This document shows, piece by piece, positions 16,925 through 27,930 of a stretch of 64,000 bases of DNA (positions are counted from its first letter, which is position 1; each line of letters opens with the position of its first letter). The notes beneath the pieces are model-generated. The model was given only the letters and a program-made list of their open reading frames with translations. It was not told the DNA's origin and searched no databases. Source of the DNA: an uncultured Pelagibacteraceae bacterium (GTDB taxonomy: Bacteria; Pseudomonadota; Alphaproteobacteria; Pelagibacterales; Pelagibacteraceae); the NCBI GenBank assembly GCA_902579215.1, contig CACHGH010000004.1, forward strand, positions 1 to 64,000, written 5' to 3'. Both the position numbers and the translations under genes were made by a program.

Positions 16925-17263
16925 TTAAGAACTTACTTTTCCTAAATAGTTTACTAGTACCACACCTATAATTATTAAGATTATACCAATAGTTCCATAA
17001 ATATTAGGTAATTGATTATATTTTAAAATACCAAAGATTGTTACTGCAGTAATTGTTAATCCTCCATAAGTTGCATAAGTATAACCTACTGGAATTATAT
17101 TCATTGCTTTAGATAAGCAAAAAATACAAAGGACGATTGATATAATACAAAAAATTGTAGGAAAAATATTTGTAAATCCATTGGTGGTTTTTAAAAATCC
17201 ATTAGCTGAAATTCCAAGTATTATCGCTAGAAATAAATAAATATATCCAGATGTAGTATTCAT
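16925..17263 (-). CDS. SMR-family-like membrane protein lacking the proton-coupling glutamate
   Basis: A 112-residue protein with four transmembrane helices, the size and layout of small multidrug resistance proteins. Signatures such as SGYIYLFLAIILG, NGFTNIFPT, IIPVGYTYATYGGL and GVVLVNYLG align with EmrE. The residue aligned to the essential Glu14 of EmrE is Gly (LAIILGIS), and Trp63 of the YAIW motif is Tyr. Both are central for proton-coupled drug export, so ordinary EmrE-type efflux is unlikely. It follows a BASS transporter gene by three bases and is the last gene of the valS operon. It could be a flippase, a channel or a partner subunit; the function is unknown. Confidence 0.75.
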   Translation of the reverse strand: MNTTSGYIYLFLAIILGISANGFLKTTNGFTNIFPTIFCIISIVLCIFCLSKAMNIIPVGYTYATYGGLTITAVTIFGILKYNQLPNIYGTIGIILIIIGVVLVNYLGKVSS

Positions 17264-17266
17264 ATT

Positions 17267-18130
17267 CTATTCACTATCCTCAACATAAATAAATTTCAAA
17301 CCAATTACATAGATAAAAATCACAGCATACATCAATAAACTGTATGTTGCTATTGGCACTAGATAAACAGGATCATTAAATATTAAGCCCGTTACAACAA
17401 TTGCTAAAGTTCCATTTTGTAATCCGGTTTCGATTAATATTGTTTTTTTGGCGGGTTTCTCAACTTTAAAAATACTACATAATAGGAGTGCCCCGGCTAA
17501 AACCATTACATTTAAAACAAATGTTACCATACCACTTGCTGAAAAGTATCCTAAAAGATTGTCATATTCTTGATAAATTGCCATAAACAAAAAAACTAAA
17601 AAAAGAATAAAAGATAAATTAATAAAAAATTTTTCAAATCTAGCTATTAAGTTTGGTAGCAAAATCTTTAAAATCATTCCTAGAACTACTGGCACTGTGG
17701 TTATTAAAAAGATTTGGATAATAATACTGCCAATTGAATATTCAAAAGGTAAAACTTGTCCAGTTACAATTGGATATGTAAATGAAAAAATTAGAGGAAC
17801 GGTAACAAAGCAAAGCAAGCTAATAACAGCAGTTAATGAGATGGATAGCGCGACATCACCTCCTGCAAACTTTGAAATTACATTTGTTGTAACACCACCT
17901 GGTGCAGCTGCTAGTAATATAAGCCCTACCTTTAATTCTACAGGTAAAGGGAAAATTAAAGCGATCGATATCGCTATTAAAGGAAAAATAATTACTTGAG
18001 ATAATGCTCCTACAAAGAAGTTTTTTGGCTGAGTGAGGATATTCTTAAAGTTATTAATTGAAAGACCCATTCCAAGTGAAAGCATTATAAATGCTAAAAT
18101 GATTGGTCCTGCAATTTTTACTAGTTCCAT
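17267..18130 (-). CDS. Bile acid:sodium symporter (BASS) family transporter
   Basis: A 287-residue membrane protein with about nine hydrophobic helices. Family motifs include MLSLGMGLSINNF, LLAAAPGGVTTNVISKFAGGD and IETGLQNGTLAIVV, the crossing-helix regions of the BASS fold. Bacterial members import organic anions such as pyruvate, pantoate, 2-keto acids or sulphonates with sodium. The substrate is not readable here. It starts five bases after manC and is followed at three bases by the SMR-like gene, so the two membrane proteins may work together. The neighbouring ilvD makes a branched-chain keto acid, which makes a keto acid substrate possible but unproven. Confidence 0.85.
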   Translation of the reverse strand: MELVKIAGPIILAFIMLSLGMGLSINNFKNILTQPKNFFVGALSQVIIFPLIAISIALIFPLPVELKVGLILLAAAPGGVTTNVISKFAGGDVALSISLTAVISLLCFVTVPLIFSFTYPIVTGQVLPFEYSIGSIIIQIFLITTVPVVLGMILKILLPNLIARFEKFFINLSFILFLVFLFMAIYQEYDNLLGYFSASGMVTFVLNVMVLAGALLLCSIFKVEKPAKKTILIETGLQNGTLAIVVTGLIFNDPVYLVPIATYSLLMYAVIFIYVIGLKFIYVEDSE

Positions 18131-18135
18131 AATGT

Positions 18136-19341
18136 TTAATTTACACGACCATAGACATCTTGATACCTAACAATATCTGTCTCTTTTAGAATTGGTCCAG
18201 TTTGTACCTCTATTATTTTAACTGGTTTTTTATATTTATTTTCTATTCTATGAATTGCGCCCCTAGGTATGAAGACTGACTCATTAGGTTTTTTCTCAAA
18301 TTTAGCTTTGTTAATTGTGATAAGTGGTTTACCATCAGTAATCATCCAATGTTCAGATCTATGATGATGTTTTTGTAGACTTATAGATGATTTAGAATTG
18401 ACTATAAGTTCTTTAACCAAGAAATTTTTTCCCTCAAACAAGTTTATATAGCGTCCCCATGGTCTATGATAAACGTTCTTTTTTTTATAAAACTTAGATT
18501 TATCTCTTTTATAAATTTTAGATATTTCTCGCCAACTTCCTAAATCTGTCCAAGGAATATCAAGCTTAATAGCGTTTATATTTTTTGATTTCTCTAAGAT
18601 TGCATAATCAAAAGATTTTTCCACGGCTTTTTTAAAGGCATTTTTATTCAAAAAGTATGTATTATTTTTAAATTTAGATTTAGATACAGCAGCAAAGCAA
18701 CTCTTATAAGTTTTAGGTTGGAATTTTTTAAAATTATTAATAATAGAGTCTTTTCTTAAGTAAAACATACCTGAGTTCCAGTATCCCTTTTTTTTAATAA
18801 CTTGCTTTGCTCTAGATAGGTTTGGTTTCTCAATAAATTTAGTAACTTTATTAATATTTTTATTTATTTTTTTAGTTATAAAATATCCATATTCGCTGGA
18901 TGGATTTGAAGGTTTAATACCAAATATAAATACATTTTTATCATCAAGATTTGTTTTATTTTTTTTAAGTGATTTATCCATTATGCCTGACTTTTCAATT
19001 AGATGATCTGCTGCAAAGAACATTAATGGCTGATCATTTGGAATTTCATTTATTAATGCAGAAGATAATATCGCTGGTGCGGTATTTTTTTTTGCAGGTT
19101 CTAATATTATTCTATAGTTTTTAATTCTTGATTTTTTCAAGGCATTTCTCACCTGTTTTAAATACTTTGAATTTGTACTTATTACAGGATAATCAAAAAA
19201 AGGTTTTTTAATTCTTTCAAGAGTTTTTTTGATTAAAGTCCATCCACCAAAATCTATAAATTGTTTGGCTTGATGGTTCTTTTGGTTTGGCCAAAGTCTA
19301 GTCCCTGCTCCACCACATAAAATAACTGGTCTAATTTTCAT
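18136..19341 (-). CDS. manC: Mannose-1-phosphate guanylyltransferase / mannose-6-phosphate isomerase
   Basis: A 401-residue bifunctional-type enzyme making GDP-mannose for surface polysaccharide. The N-terminal nucleotidyltransferase domain has PVILCGGAGTRLWP (residues 5-18) with AKQF, and the AADHLIE, SEYGYF and NSGMF blocks. The C-terminal type II isomerase cupin has SLQKHHHRSEHW and VFIPRGAIHRIEN. The usual QMHHHR is QKHHHR, which keeps the metal-binding histidines. It is shorter than typical members (about 470 residues) because loops are trimmed, as is usual in streamlined genomes. Its start overlaps the ilvD stop by one base. Confidence 0.9.
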   Translation of the reverse strand: MKIRPVILCGGAGTRLWPNQKNHQAKQFIDFGGWTLIKKTLERIKKPFFDYPVISTNSKYLKQVRNALKKSRIKNYRIILEPAKKNTAPAILSSALINEIPNDQPLMFFAADHLIEKSGIMDKSLKKNKTNLDDKNVFIFGIKPSNPSSEYGYFITKKINKNINKVTKFIEKPNLSRAKQVIKKKGYWNSGMFYLRKDSIINNFKKFQPKTYKSCFAAVSKSKFKNNTYFLNKNAFKKAVEKSFDYAILEKSKNINAIKLDIPWTDLGSWREISKIYKRDKSKFYKKKNVYHRPWGRYINLFEGKNFLVKELIVNSKSSISLQKHHHRSEHWMITDGKPLITINKAKFEKKPNESVFIPRGAIHRIENKYKKPVKIIEVQTGPILKETDIVRYQDVYGRVN

Positions 19342-21059
19342 TAAATATCAGCGTATACCTTAACTTCATTTTTACCACCTGGGTGCGTAGGTGCTCCTAG
19401 GTAAGCAGGACCAACAGTTTGTGCATACTTCCACAATGTTCCATTACCAAAATTCATTTTTTTAGGTTTCCATTTTTTTCGTCTCTTTGCTAATTCCTTT
19501 TTAGAAAGACGAACATTAATTGTTCCTTTCTTAGCATCTAAATCAATTATGTCGCCGTTTCTAAGTAATGCTATAGGACCTCCAACAGAAGCTTCTGGCC
19601 CAACATGACCAATGCAAAAACCTCTTGTTGCTCCAGAAAATCTACCGTCAGTAATTAGAGCAACTTTTTCTCCTTTTCCTTGCCCATAAATAGCTCCTGT
19701 TGTTTGAAGCATTTCTCTCATACCAGGACCACCCTTTGGTCCTTCGTATCTAATAATGATTATATCACCATCTTTGTATTTTCTATTTTTTACAGCTTTA
19801 TAGGCAGACTCTTCTGTATCAAAGCATCTTGCTTTACCTGTGAACTGTAATTTTTTTAATCCGGCAACTTTTACTATTGCACCTTCAGGAGCTAGATTTC
19901 CTTTTAAACCAACAACTCCACCATCTTGTGATAAAGGATTGTTGTGCTTTCTCATAACTTTTTGTTTTGAATTAAATTTAACTTTTTTCAAATTTTCTCT
20001 CATTGTTTTGCCAGTAACTGTCATGCAGTTGCCATGTATATAACCACCATCGAGCAAAGTTTTTAAAAGCATTGGAACTCCTCCTGCTTTCCACATATCT
20101 TTTGCTACATATTTTCCACCTGGTTTTAAATCTGCTAGATAAGGTGTTTTCTTAAATATTTTAGCTACATCCATTAAATCAAATTTAATTCCTATTTCAT
20201 TTGCTAAAGCAGGCAAATGTAATGCTGCATTTGTAGATCCACCAGTAGCAGCAACTATTGTAGCTGCATTTTCTAATGATTTACGAGTAACTATATCTCT
20301 TGGTCTAATATTTTTTGCTAATAAATTCATTACTGCTCTACCGCTTTGTAATGAGTATTTATCTCTTTGTTCATATGGAGCTGGTGTTCCCGCTGAATAA
20401 GGTAATGCTAAACCTATAGCTTCAGAAACACAGGCCATTGTATTTGCAGTAAATTGACCTCCGCATGCACCAGCACTAGGACAAGCTTTTAATTCTAATT
20501 TTCTCAATGCAGAAGCAGACATCTTTCCTGATGAATATTTACCAACACCTTCGAATACATCCACTACTGTTACATCTTTTCCATTAAATCTTCCTGGTAA
20601 TATAGATCCACCATAAATAAAAACACTCGGCACATTTAAACGAACCATTGCCATCATTAAACCAGGTAATGATTTATCACATCCTGCAACACCTACTAGA
20701 GCATCATAACAATGTCCTCTAACTGTAAGTTCGGTTGAGTCTGCAATAACATCTCTTGAAATTAATGAAGACTTCATTCCTTCGTGGCCCATAGCAATAC
20801 CATCAGTTACAGTAATTGTACAAAATTCCCTAGGAGTACCACCAGCTTGATGAACACCTTTTTTAACCGATTGTGCTTGTCTCATTAACGCTATATTACA
20901 AGGCGCCGCCTCATTCCATGTCGATACAACTCCTACGAATGGTTTAGCAACATCTTTTTCGGTTAAATTCATTGCATAATAAAATGATCTTTGAGGTGCC
21001 TTATCTGGTCCAACAGAAGTATGTCTACTAGGTAATTTTTTTTTATTAAATTTAGGCAT
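19341..21059 (-). CDS. ilvD: Dihydroxy-acid dehydratase
   Basis: A 572-residue IlvD, the iron-sulphur dehydratase that makes 2-keto acids of the valine, isoleucine and leucine pathway from dihydroxy acids. Cluster cysteines are in [12 protein letters not shown] and [16 protein letters not shown]. Active-site segments GGPGMREML and [16 protein letters not shown] are also present. The ATG at 21059 overlaps the valS stop (TAATG), and the 3' end overlaps manC the same way, so the three genes are translationally coupled. Full length. Confidence 0.96.
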   Translation of the reverse strand: MPKFNKKKLPSRHTSVGPDKAPQRSFYYAMNLTEKDVAKPFVGVVSTWNEAAPCNIALMRQAQSVKKGVHQAGGTPREFCTITVTDGIAMGHEGMKSSLISRDVIADSTELTVRGHCYDALVGVAGCDKSLPGLMMAMVRLNVPSVFIYGGSILPGRFNGKDVTVVDVFEGVGKYSSGKMSASALRKLELKACPSAGACGGQFTANTMACVSEAIGLALPYSAGTPAPYEQRDKYSLQSGRAVMNLLAKNIRPRDIVTRKSLENAATIVAATGGSTNAALHLPALANEIGIKFDLMDVAKIFKKTPYLADLKPGGKYVAKDMWKAGGVPMLLKTLLDGGYIHGNCMTVTGKTMRENLKKVKFNSKQKVMRKHNNPLSQDGGVVGLKGNLAPEGAIVKVAGLKKLQFTGKARCFDTEESAYKAVKNRKYKDGDIIIIRYEGPKGGPGMREMLQTTGAIYGQGKGEKVALITDGRFSGATRGFCIGHVGPEASVGGPIALLRNGDIIDLDAKKGTINVRLSKKELAKRRKKWKPKKMNFGNGTLWKYAQTVGPAYLGAPTHPGGKNEVKVYADI

Positions 21060-23686
21060 TATAAACTTTTTATTGTAAGTGATATTTTTTTTATATTGTT
21101 TTGTAGATTATTATAATTAGTTTTTTCTTGTTCAACAATATGTTTCGGTGCGCGTTTAACAAAGTCTTTATTTTTCAATTTAGACTGAATTTTATCCATT
21201 TCTGCTTGATATTTACTTTGTTTATTTAACAGATTTTCTTTTATTAAATTTAAATCAATATTTTCATCAAAATAAATTTTGAAAACCTTACCTTTAATAA
21301 CTAATGATGCAGATGGTTTGTTTATATCTTGAGGTAAAAAATTAGAAATACGACCAAGTTTTTTAAGCACAATTTCATTTTTTTTCAAAAAATCCTTATT
21401 TTTTTTATCAATTTTGGACATTGATAAATCAATGAAAGAACCTGGGCTAACGTTTAGCTCATTTTTGAATGATCTTATTTCAGATATGAAATAAATTAAA
21501 TATTCAACATCTTTACTGCTACTGTCTTTTTTAATTTTTCCATCTGGCCAATTATTAAGCATTAGGAAACTTTTACTTGATCTATCAAGCTTGTTTTTCA
21601 GCCAAATTTCCTCAGTGATGAATGGTATAAATGGATGCAATAATACAAGTATTTCTTTAAAAACATAGGCTGCCATTTCTTTAACTTCTTTAATGTCTTT
21701 TTTACTATCAGAATATAAAATTGTTTTTGATAGCTCTAAATACCAATCACAATAAGAATGCCATACAAAAGCATAAATATGTCTTGCTGCTTCATCAAAG
21801 CGATAATCTTTAATATTTTTTTCTACTATTTTTTTAGTATTGATTAATTCAAAATGTATCCACTTATTTATATTAATTTTGCTTTTGGGTGCTTTTTTAA
21901 TGTTGTTAAAACTGCATTTATTATGAATTAAAAAATTATTTGCATTCCATAGTTTGTTTAAAAAATTTCTATAACCTTTAACTCTTTCTTCAGATAACTT
22001 AACATCTCTTCCAGGTGAGGCCATTGAAAGTAATGTAAATCTTAATGCATCCGCACTATATTTATTTATTAAGTCTAAAGGATCAATAACATTACCTTTT
22101 GACTTAGACATTTTTTGTCCTTTTTCATCTCGTACTAATGCGTGAACATAAATATCTTTAAAAGGTTCTTTATTTAAAAATTCCATACCAAACATAATCA
22201 TTCTTGCTACCCAAAAGAAAATAATATCAAAACCAGTAACTAAAACTGAAGTTGGATAAAATTTTTTTAAATATTCATTATTTTTTGGCCAACCTAATGT
22301 CGCAAAGGCCCATAACCCAGATGAAAACCAAGTATCAAGAACATCTGGATCTCTTACTAAAGTAACATTTTTTTTATAAAATTTATTAGCTTTTTTTATT
22401 GCTTCTTTTTCACTAGTAGCTACAAAAATTTTTTTATCAGGTCCATACCATGCAGGTATTTGATGTCCCCACCAAAGTTGCCTAGAAACACACCATGGTT
22501 CAATATTATTCATCCATTGAAAATATGTTTTTGACCAATTAACAGGAAAAAAATTTGTTTTTTTTGATTTTACTATTTTTTTTGCTTTAACTGATAATTT
22601 TTTTGCATCAACAAACCATTGCTCAGTTAAAAAAGGTTCAATTACTGAATTTGATCTATCACCATATGGAACTTTATTTTTTGTGTTTTCTTCCTTAACT
22701 AATAGATCTAAACTTAAAAGATCTTCTAAAATCTTTTTTCGTGCTTCAAATCTATCAAGACCACTATACTTAATTGGAGCATTTTTATTAATTTTACCAT
22801 CCTCAGTAAAAATATTAATTATTTTTAGTTTATTTCTTTTTCCAACATCGTAATCATTAAAGTCGTGAGCGGGAGTAATTTTAACAGCTCCAGTTCCTTG
22901 TTCAGGATCGGCATAATTATCAAAAATAATTTTTATTTTTCTCTCTACTAAAGGAACAGTTACCTCTTTTCCTTTATATTTTTTATATCTTCCATCTTTT
23001 GGATTTACAGCTATAGCAGTGTCTCCTAGCATAGTTTCTGGTCTTGTTGTTGCTATAGTTATAAATTCGTTAGTTCCGTTTATTGGATATTTAATATGGT
23101 ATAATTTTGAATTTACTTCTCTCTGATCAACCTCAAGATCTGAAATGGCTGTTTTTAATACTGTGTCCCAATTTACCAACTTTGTTGATTTATATATAAG
23201 TTTTTTTTTATATAATTCCTCAAATACTTTAATAACACTTTGCGAAAGATTCTCATCCATTGTAAACGCATTTCGTGACCAATCACATGAACAACCAAGT
23301 TTTTTAAGTTGATTTATTATAATATCGCCATATTGCCCCTTCCACTCCCAAACTTTTTCAATAAACTTTTCTCTTCCAAGATCACTTTTTTTAATACCTT
23401 CGTTTTCTAATTTTTTTTCAACTAAAGCTTGAGTTGCTATTCCAGCATGATCCGTCCCAGGCTGCCATAAAGTTTCGTAACTATTCATTCTATGGTATCT
23501 AGTTAATAAATCTTGAATAGAGTTATTGAGAGCATGACCCATATGCAAACTTCCGGTAACATTTGGTGGAGGTATAACTATTGAAAATTTTTTTTTATTC
23601 TTCTTGGGTTTAAAAAGGTTGTTTTTTTCCCAATATTTGTAAATACGGTTTTCTACTTCAGAATGATTATATTTATCAAAACTCAT
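21059..23686 (-). CDS. valS: Valyl-tRNA synthetase
   Basis: An 875-residue class I aminoacyl-tRNA synthetase that charges tRNA-Val. The HIGH-type motif is [15 protein letters not shown] near the N terminus. The editing domain region includes [17 protein letters not shown] and [13 protein letters not shown], and the KMSKS loop is [12 protein letters not shown]-terminal coiled-coil arm is visible in roughly the last 60 residues. It opens a five-gene operon that continues with ilvD. The gene is divergent from tRNA-Cys across 127 bases. Confidence 0.97.
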   Translation of the reverse strand: MSFDKYNHSEVENRIYKYWEKNNLFKPKKNKKKFSIVIPPPNVTGSLHMGHALNNSIQDLLTRYHRMNSYETLWQPGTDHAGIATQALVEKKLENEGIKKSDLGREKFIEKVWEWKGQYGDIIINQLKKLGCSCDWSRNAFTMDENLSQSVIKVFEELYKKKLIYKSTKLVNWDTVLKTAISDLEVDQREVNSKLYHIKYPINGTNEFITIATTRPETMLGDTAIAVNPKDGRYKKYKGKEVTVPLVERKIKIIFDNYADPEQGTGAVKITPAHDFNDYDVGKRNKLKIINIFTEDGKINKNAPIKYSGLDRFEARKKILEDLLSLDLLVKEENTKNKVPYGDRSNSVIEPFLTEQWFVDAKKLSVKAKKIVKSKKTNFFPVNWSKTYFQWMNNIEPWCVSRQLWWGHQIPAWYGPDKKIFVATSEKEAIKKANKFYKKNVTLVRDPDVLDTWFSSGLWAFATLGWPKNNEYLKKFYPTSVLVTGFDIIFFWVARMIMFGMEFLNKEPFKDIYVHALVRDEKGQKMSKSKGNVIDPLDLINKYSADALRFTLLSMASPGRDVKLSEERVKGYRNFLNKLWNANNFLIHNKCSFNNIKKAPKSKININKWIHFELINTKKIVEKNIKDYRFDEAARHIYAFVWHSYCDWYLELSKTILYSDSKKDIKEVKEMAAYVFKEILVLLHPFIPFITEEIWLKNKLDRSSKSFLMLNNWPDGKIKKDSSSKDVEYLIYFISEIRSFKNELNVSPGSFIDLSMSKIDKKNKDFLKKNEIVLKKLGRISNFLPQDINKPSASLVIKGKVFKIYFDENIDLNLIKENLLNKQSKYQAEMDKIQSKLKNKDFVKRAPKHIVEQEKTNYNNLQNNIKKISLTIKSL

Positions 23687-23813
23687 ATGTCTTTTTAGTT
23701 TATAAATTAATCGTTTGAATAAACAATCATCAATTTATAGCTAAAATTTATAGACTAATAAGAAAAAACAATTATATAAACATATGTTAAATTGATTTAA
23801 TATCCTTTTAGAT

Positions 23814-23887
23814 GGCAACGTGGCGGAATGGTTACGCAGAGGATTGCAAATCCTTGTATCCCGGTTCGATTCCGGGCGTTGCCTCCA
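23814..23887 (+). tRNA. tRNA-Cys (GCA)
   Basis: The cloverleaf has acceptor arms GGCAACG and CGTTGCC, anticodon loop around TTGCAAA with anticodon GCA, T-arm CCCGG-TTCGATT-CCGGG, a U discriminator and an encoded CCA. The anticodon assigns cysteine. Confidence 0.95.
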
Positions 23888-23935
23888 AAAAAAGAGTTGT
23901 TTTAAATTAAAAAAAAAGTAAGTTGAAAATGTTAT

Positions 23936-24011
23936 TCCTCGGTAGCTCAGTTGGTAGAGCAGTTGACTGTTAATCAATTGGTCGCAGGTTCGAGTCCTGC
24001 CCGAGGAGCCA
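23936..24011 (+). tRNA. tRNA-Asn (GTT)
   Basis: Acceptor arms TCCTCGG and CCGAGGA, D-arm AGCTCAGTTGGTAGAGC, anticodon GTT in CTGTTAA, T-arm GCAGG-TTCGAGT-CCTGC, G discriminator and an encoded CCA. It lies 48 bases after tRNA-Cys and ends only six bases before the convergent XRE regulator gene. Confidence 0.96.
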
Positions 24012-24017
24012 GAAAAA

Positions 24018-24389
24018 CTAACCTACCTTTGATATACCAACGTTTGAAATCTGTAAATTTTTACTAAATTTAATTTTTTGTTCGTTATTAAGTTCAGAAT
24101 ATAATCTTACTAAAAAATTATAATTTACATTTAAATGACCTTCTTTTGATTTATCTAGATTAGCTGCGTAATCTGGAAAATCCTCAAAGAAATAATTAAT
24201 TGGTACTTTTAAATAATTTGCTAATTGAAGAAGTCTAATAGAACTTACTCCATTTGTACCTTTTTCGTATTTTTGTATTTGTTGAAATGTAACATTGATT
24301 GCTTTTGCCACTTTAGTTTGTGTTAAACCTAATGCTAGTCTTCTAAGCTTTAACTTATTACCTAAGTGCTTGTTAAAATTATCTTCCAT
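24018..24389 (-). CDS. XRE-family transcriptional regulator
   Basis: A 123-residue cytoplasmic regulator with an N-terminal helix-turn-helix (about residues 8-68). The helix-turn-helix core is LGLTQTKVAKAINVTFQQIQ, followed by KYEKGTNGVSSIRLLQLANYL. The C-terminal 50 residues probably mediate dimerisation or ligand response. Proteins of this form are common in alphaproteobacteria, as housekeeping or symbiosis-type Cro/CI regulators. It stands alone between tRNA-Asn and the aap operon. Its 155-base upstream region, shared with the end of aapP, holds repeated CCTAAAATAA that it might bind. The target genes are unknown. Confidence 0.85.
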   Translation of the reverse strand: MEDNFNKHLGNKLKLRRLALGLTQTKVAKAINVTFQQIQKYEKGTNGVSSIRLLQLANYLKVPINYFFEDFPDYAANLDKSKEGHLNVNYNFLVRLYSELNNEQKIKFSKNLQISNVGISKVG

Positions 24390-24544
24390 TAAGACCCCTC
24401 TTAAATATATATTTTAGAAGATTGAACTATTTATTTAGAGTTAGTGCAAGCCCTAAAATAATTTTTTTTAGACCTAAAATAAGAGCTTGACTCCCTTTAA
24501 AAAAGCCTTTTTCTTATTTAGAAAAAACACCTAGTTTAGAATGA
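24390..24544. other. Intergenic region between XRE regulator and aapP
   Basis: This gap lies upstream of the XRE regulator (minus strand) and downstream of aapP. It contains the direct repeat CCTAAAATAA at about 24452-24461 and 24474-24483, a possible operator or autoregulatory site. No tRNA, no clear intrinsic terminator and no coding frame were recognised. Confidence 0.35.
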
Positions 24545-25279
24545 TTATAAAATTTGACTTAAAAAAAGCTTTGTTCTTTCGTTTTTAGGATTGGCAAAAA
24601 AATCTTTTGTACTTGCTTTTTCAACTATCATACCTTCGTCCATGAAAATAACTTCATCAGCAACCTCTTTAGCAAAGCCCATTTCATGTGTTACAACTAT
24701 CATTGTCATTCCTTGTTTAGCTAAATTAACCATGGCATCAAGTACTTCTTTAATCATCTCTGGATCTAATGCTGATGTAGGCTCATCGAATAACATAATC
24801 TTTGGTTCCATACATAAAGCTCTTGCTATAGCGCATCTTTGTTGTTGTCCACCAGATAATTGTCCTGGAAATTTTAGAGCTTGGTCAGAAATTTGTACTT
24901 TTTCTAACTGTTTCATTGCTAATTCTTCTGCTTTTTTTTTGGGATACTTTTTTACCCATATTGGTGCAAGAGTACAGTTATCTAAAATAGAAAGATGTGG
25001 AAATAAATTAAATTGCTGAAACACCATACCCACTTCAGCTCTTACTTGCTCTATATTTTTTGTATCTTCAGATAGTTCTGTACCGTCTACAACTATTGAT
25101 CCTTCTTGATGTTCTTCTAATCTATTTATACATCTAATTAAAGTTGATTTTCCAGAACCAGACGGACCACAAACTACAATTTTTTTATTTTTTTCAACAG
25201 AAAGATTAATATCTTTTAAAACTTGAAAATCACCAAACCATTTATTCATTTTTTGAATTTTAATAATAGGATCTGACAT
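24545..25279 (-). CDS. aapP: Amino-acid ABC transporter ATPase AapP
   Basis: ATP-binding subunit (244 residues) of the general L-amino-acid importer. Walker A is GPSGSGKST, the Q-loop region is [14 protein letters not shown], the signature is [15 protein letters not shown], Walker B is [13 protein letters not shown], and the switch histidine lies in [13 protein letters not shown]. It follows aapM after two bases and ends the aapJQMP operon. Polar amino-acid type ATPases are very alike, but the adjacent long permeases and binding protein make the Aap assignment firm. Confidence 0.93.
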   Translation of the reverse strand: MSDPIIKIQKMNKWFGDFQVLKDINLSVEKNKKIVVCGPSGSGKSTLIRCINRLEEHQEGSIVVDGTELSEDTKNIEQVRAEVGMVFQQFNLFPHLSILDNCTLAPIWVKKYPKKKAEELAMKQLEKVQISDQALKFPGQLSGGQQQRCAIARALCMEPKIMLFDEPTSALDPEMIKEVLDAMVNLAKQGMTMIVVTHEMGFAKEVADEVIFMDEGMIVEKASTKDFFANPKNERTKLFLSQIL

Positions 25280-25281
25280 TT

Positions 25282-26553
25282 TTATCTTTCAGTTTTAAAT
25301 TTTAATTCTAAATTATAACTATACTTACTCATAGCATAGCAAATTATCCAGAATATTATAGCAGCAAAAACATAACCTTCCATAACAAAACCTAACCATT
25401 TTGGGTTCGCCTTAGCCATAGTTATCATTCCAACAAAATCGGCCAATCCTACAACAAAGATTAATGGGGTATCTTTAACTAATGCCAAAAATGTGTTTGC
25501 AATGCCTGGAATAACAAATTTTAATGCTTGAGGTAAAATAACAAATATATGCATTTTCCAATATCCCATTCCAAGAGATTTAGCAGCATCATATTGACCT
25601 TTAGGCAAAGCTTGTAATCCTCCTCTAATAACTTCTGCTACATAAGCAGCTTCAAAAAGAGATATAGCAATAATAACTCTAATTAATTTATCTATAAATA
25701 AATCATCTGGTAAAAACATAGGAAACATTACAGAGGCCATAAATAAAACTGTAATTAAAGGAACTCCTCTCCAAAACTCAATGAATGAAATTGCGATATA
25801 ACGTGTTGTTGGTAAATCAGATCTTCTTGCCAAAGCTAATATCATACCTATAGGAAAACAGAATATTAAACAGAAAAATGCAACAATGAATGTTAAGGAT
25901 AATCCACCCCACGATCCAGTATCTATCCATGCTAATCCAAATGATCCACCAGAAATTAAATAATAAATTAAGATAAATGCAATAACCGGATAAACTATTA
26001 TATAGAATAGTGGTAAAAGTTTTTTTAATTTATTACCTACAAAAAAACCTGCAAACGCTAAAGCTATCAAAACTATAAAAGCTAAATTTATTCTCCAGTG
26101 ATGTTCGTTTGGATACATTCCATAAATAAATCTTCTTAACCAAATTTTAACAAAAGTCCAACAAGCACCCTCGCCAGTGCATGCCTCTTTTGTGTCTCCA
26201 CTAATAGTTGCATCAAATATTAGCCAGTTTAAAGATGGTGGAATAGTTATAATTAAAACAAAAATTATTAAAAGTGTTAAAACTGCATTAAAATTATTTG
26301 TGTTGATATGTTTGTTTAACAAATCTAAATTTTTAATCCCAGAATAGTCTATTCTTATTAAGTATAATCCAAAACTTCCTAAAATTAATGGAAGAAAAAA
26401 GTTAAGTGTTTCAGGTAAAAAAGATGTTATATTTATTTTGAAAGATGATTTTAAAATGACATCTATGATACTTACAAAAATTAAAAAAGTACCTATCAAA
26501 AGATAAGTCTGTAAATTTTTTTTATTTGGTTTTATAAAATTTAATTTTTCCAT
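25282..26553 (-). CDS. aapM: Amino-acid ABC transporter permease AapM
   Basis: A 423-residue permease with about nine hydrophobic segments. The C-terminal half is the amino-acid permease domain, with the EAA-type loop [25 protein letters not shown] and [11 protein letters not shown]. The long N-terminal extension with extra helices separates Aap permeases from small HisM-type proteins. Its start shares one base with the aapQ stop, so AapQ and AapM are made together as the membrane heterodimer. It imports a broad range of L-amino acids together with AapJ and AapP. Confidence 0.92.
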   Translation of the reverse strand: MEKLNFIKPNKKNLQTYLLIGTFLIFVSIIDVILKSSFKINITSFLPETLNFFLPLILGSFGLYLIRIDYSGIKNLDLLNKHINTNNFNAVLTLLIIFVLIITIPPSLNWLIFDATISGDTKEACTGEGACWTFVKIWLRRFIYGMYPNEHHWRINLAFIVLIALAFAGFFVGNKLKKLLPLFYIIVYPVIAFILIYYLISGGSFGLAWIDTGSWGGLSLTFIVAFFCLIFCFPIGMILALARRSDLPTTRYIAISFIEFWRGVPLITVLFMASVMFPMFLPDDLFIDKLIRVIIAISLFEAAYVAEVIRGGLQALPKGQYDAAKSLGMGYWKMHIFVILPQALKFVIPGIANTFLALVKDTPLIFVVGLADFVGMITMAKANPKWLGFVMEGYVFAAIIFWIICYAMSKYSYNLELKFKTER

Positions 26554-27914
26554 TATTTCTCTTTTATTGCTATTCTTTTGTTATACCAATTCATAAACAA
26601 TGATATGACCAAGCTTATTGTTAAATAAGTAAACATAACAATCATAATTATTTCTATTGCCCTTCCAGTCTGCATTAAAGCTGTTCCAGCAAACACTAAA
26701 ACAAGATCTGGATATGCTATTAAAGCAGCAAGTGATGAATTTTTTGTTAAATTTAAATATTGGTTTGTAGTAGGTGGAATAATAATTCTTAAAGCTTGTG
26801 GCATAATTATAAGATTTAAAACTTGCTTTCTATTTAAGCCAATTGATGCAGCAGCTTCTTTTTGACCTTTGCTTATTCCTTCTATTCCTGCTCTTACACA
26901 TTCCGCAACAAATGTTGCAGTATATAAAGATAATGCAAGAACTAATGCCATAAATTCAGGTGGAATTCTTGCTCCACCTTCAAAAATAAAAGATGTTTTT
27001 GCTAGCTGTTTTAAAACAGGTATTTCGACCTCAGCACTAACACCTCCTATAAGAAATGTTATTGCAGGTAAAATTAATATTAAAGCTATCGATATATATA
27101 AAACCGGTAACTGTTTTCCTTCATTGTCTCTAAGTTTGTTTGAGTAATTTTTAATTAAAATAATTGCTACAATTGCTACTATTATTGAATAGATAAAAAT
27201 ATTTAAATTTTCCCATATTAAACCTGGTACATACAATCCTTTAAGAGACAAGAATATTACACCAAATAAAGGTTCTGTTTTTTCAGGTAATGGCATTGTT
27301 CTTAATGCAGCAAAATACCAAAAGAATATTTGTACTATCAATGGGATGTTTCTAAAAAACTCTATATAGCCAGCAGCAGTTTTTCTAATTAAGTAATTTG
27401 GCGATAATCTTGCTACACCAACTATTACACCAATCACTGTACAAAATATTATACCTGTAACAGCTACTAAAAGAGTATTTATTAATCCAACTAGATAAAC
27501 CCTTGCATATGAATGTGACCCGTCATATTCGATTAGAGAAAAATTTACATCAAAAGAGGATTCTTGGCGTAAAAAGTGGAAACCAAATTCAATTCCTCTG
27601 GTATCCATGTTTGTTTGAGCGTTAAATATAAAATACGCAAATATTAATAATGTGAAAGTAAAAACTATAAATTGTGGAGTGTAATATTTATATTTTGATG
27701 TTCCATATATCTCCACCGTATTTCTAACTCTAAATTCTTTTAAAAAGATACCTCCAATTGCAAAAAATACGAATGGGGTAAAGGTTACAAAAGGCCTTAT
27801 ATATGCATAGTAGAAATCACTATCAGACTCAAAAATAGCACCAAAAAATAACTTATAAAATAAGTCTACAGCACCTAATAAAAAGAAGAAATAAGATAGT
27901 AGTTTTAATTTCAT
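26553..27914 (-). CDS. aapQ: Amino-acid ABC transporter permease AapQ
   Basis: A 453-residue permease, partner of AapM. The conserved domain starts near LLVAVTGIIFCTVIGVIVG and has the EAA-type loop CVRAGIEGISKGQKEAAASIGLNRKQ and the segment PQALRIIIPP. An additional pair of N-terminal helices and a periplasmic stretch make it slightly longer than usual. It begins 67 bases after the aapJ stop, with a terminator-like hairpin between, so its expression is likely lower than that of the binding protein. Confidence 0.92.
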   Translation of the reverse strand: MKLKLLSYFFFLLGAVDLFYKLFFGAIFESDSDFYYAYIRPFVTFTPFVFFAIGGIFLKEFRVRNTVEIYGTSKYKYYTPQFIVFTFTLLIFAYFIFNAQTNMDTRGIEFGFHFLRQESSFDVNFSLIEYDGSHSYARVYLVGLINTLLVAVTGIIFCTVIGVIVGVARLSPNYLIRKTAAGYIEFFRNIPLIVQIFFWYFAALRTMPLPEKTEPLFGVIFLSLKGLYVPGLIWENLNIFIYSIIVAIVAIILIKNYSNKLRDNEGKQLPVLYISIALILILPAITFLIGGVSAEVEIPVLKQLAKTSFIFEGGARIPPEFMALVLALSLYTATFVAECVRAGIEGISKGQKEAAASIGLNRKQVLNLIIMPQALRIIIPPTTNQYLNLTKNSSLAALIAYPDLVLVFAGTALMQTGRAIEIIMIVMFTYLTISLVISLFMNWYNKRIAIKEK

Positions 27915-27930
27915 ATAATTTAAGACAATA

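Noticed and set aside
23741-23977. Minus-strand open frame covering tRNA-Cys and part of tRNA-Asn
   Set aside because: It is antisense to tRNA genes; its text (with RPESNRDTRICNP) is the familiar false protein made by translating tRNA T-arms and anticodon arms.
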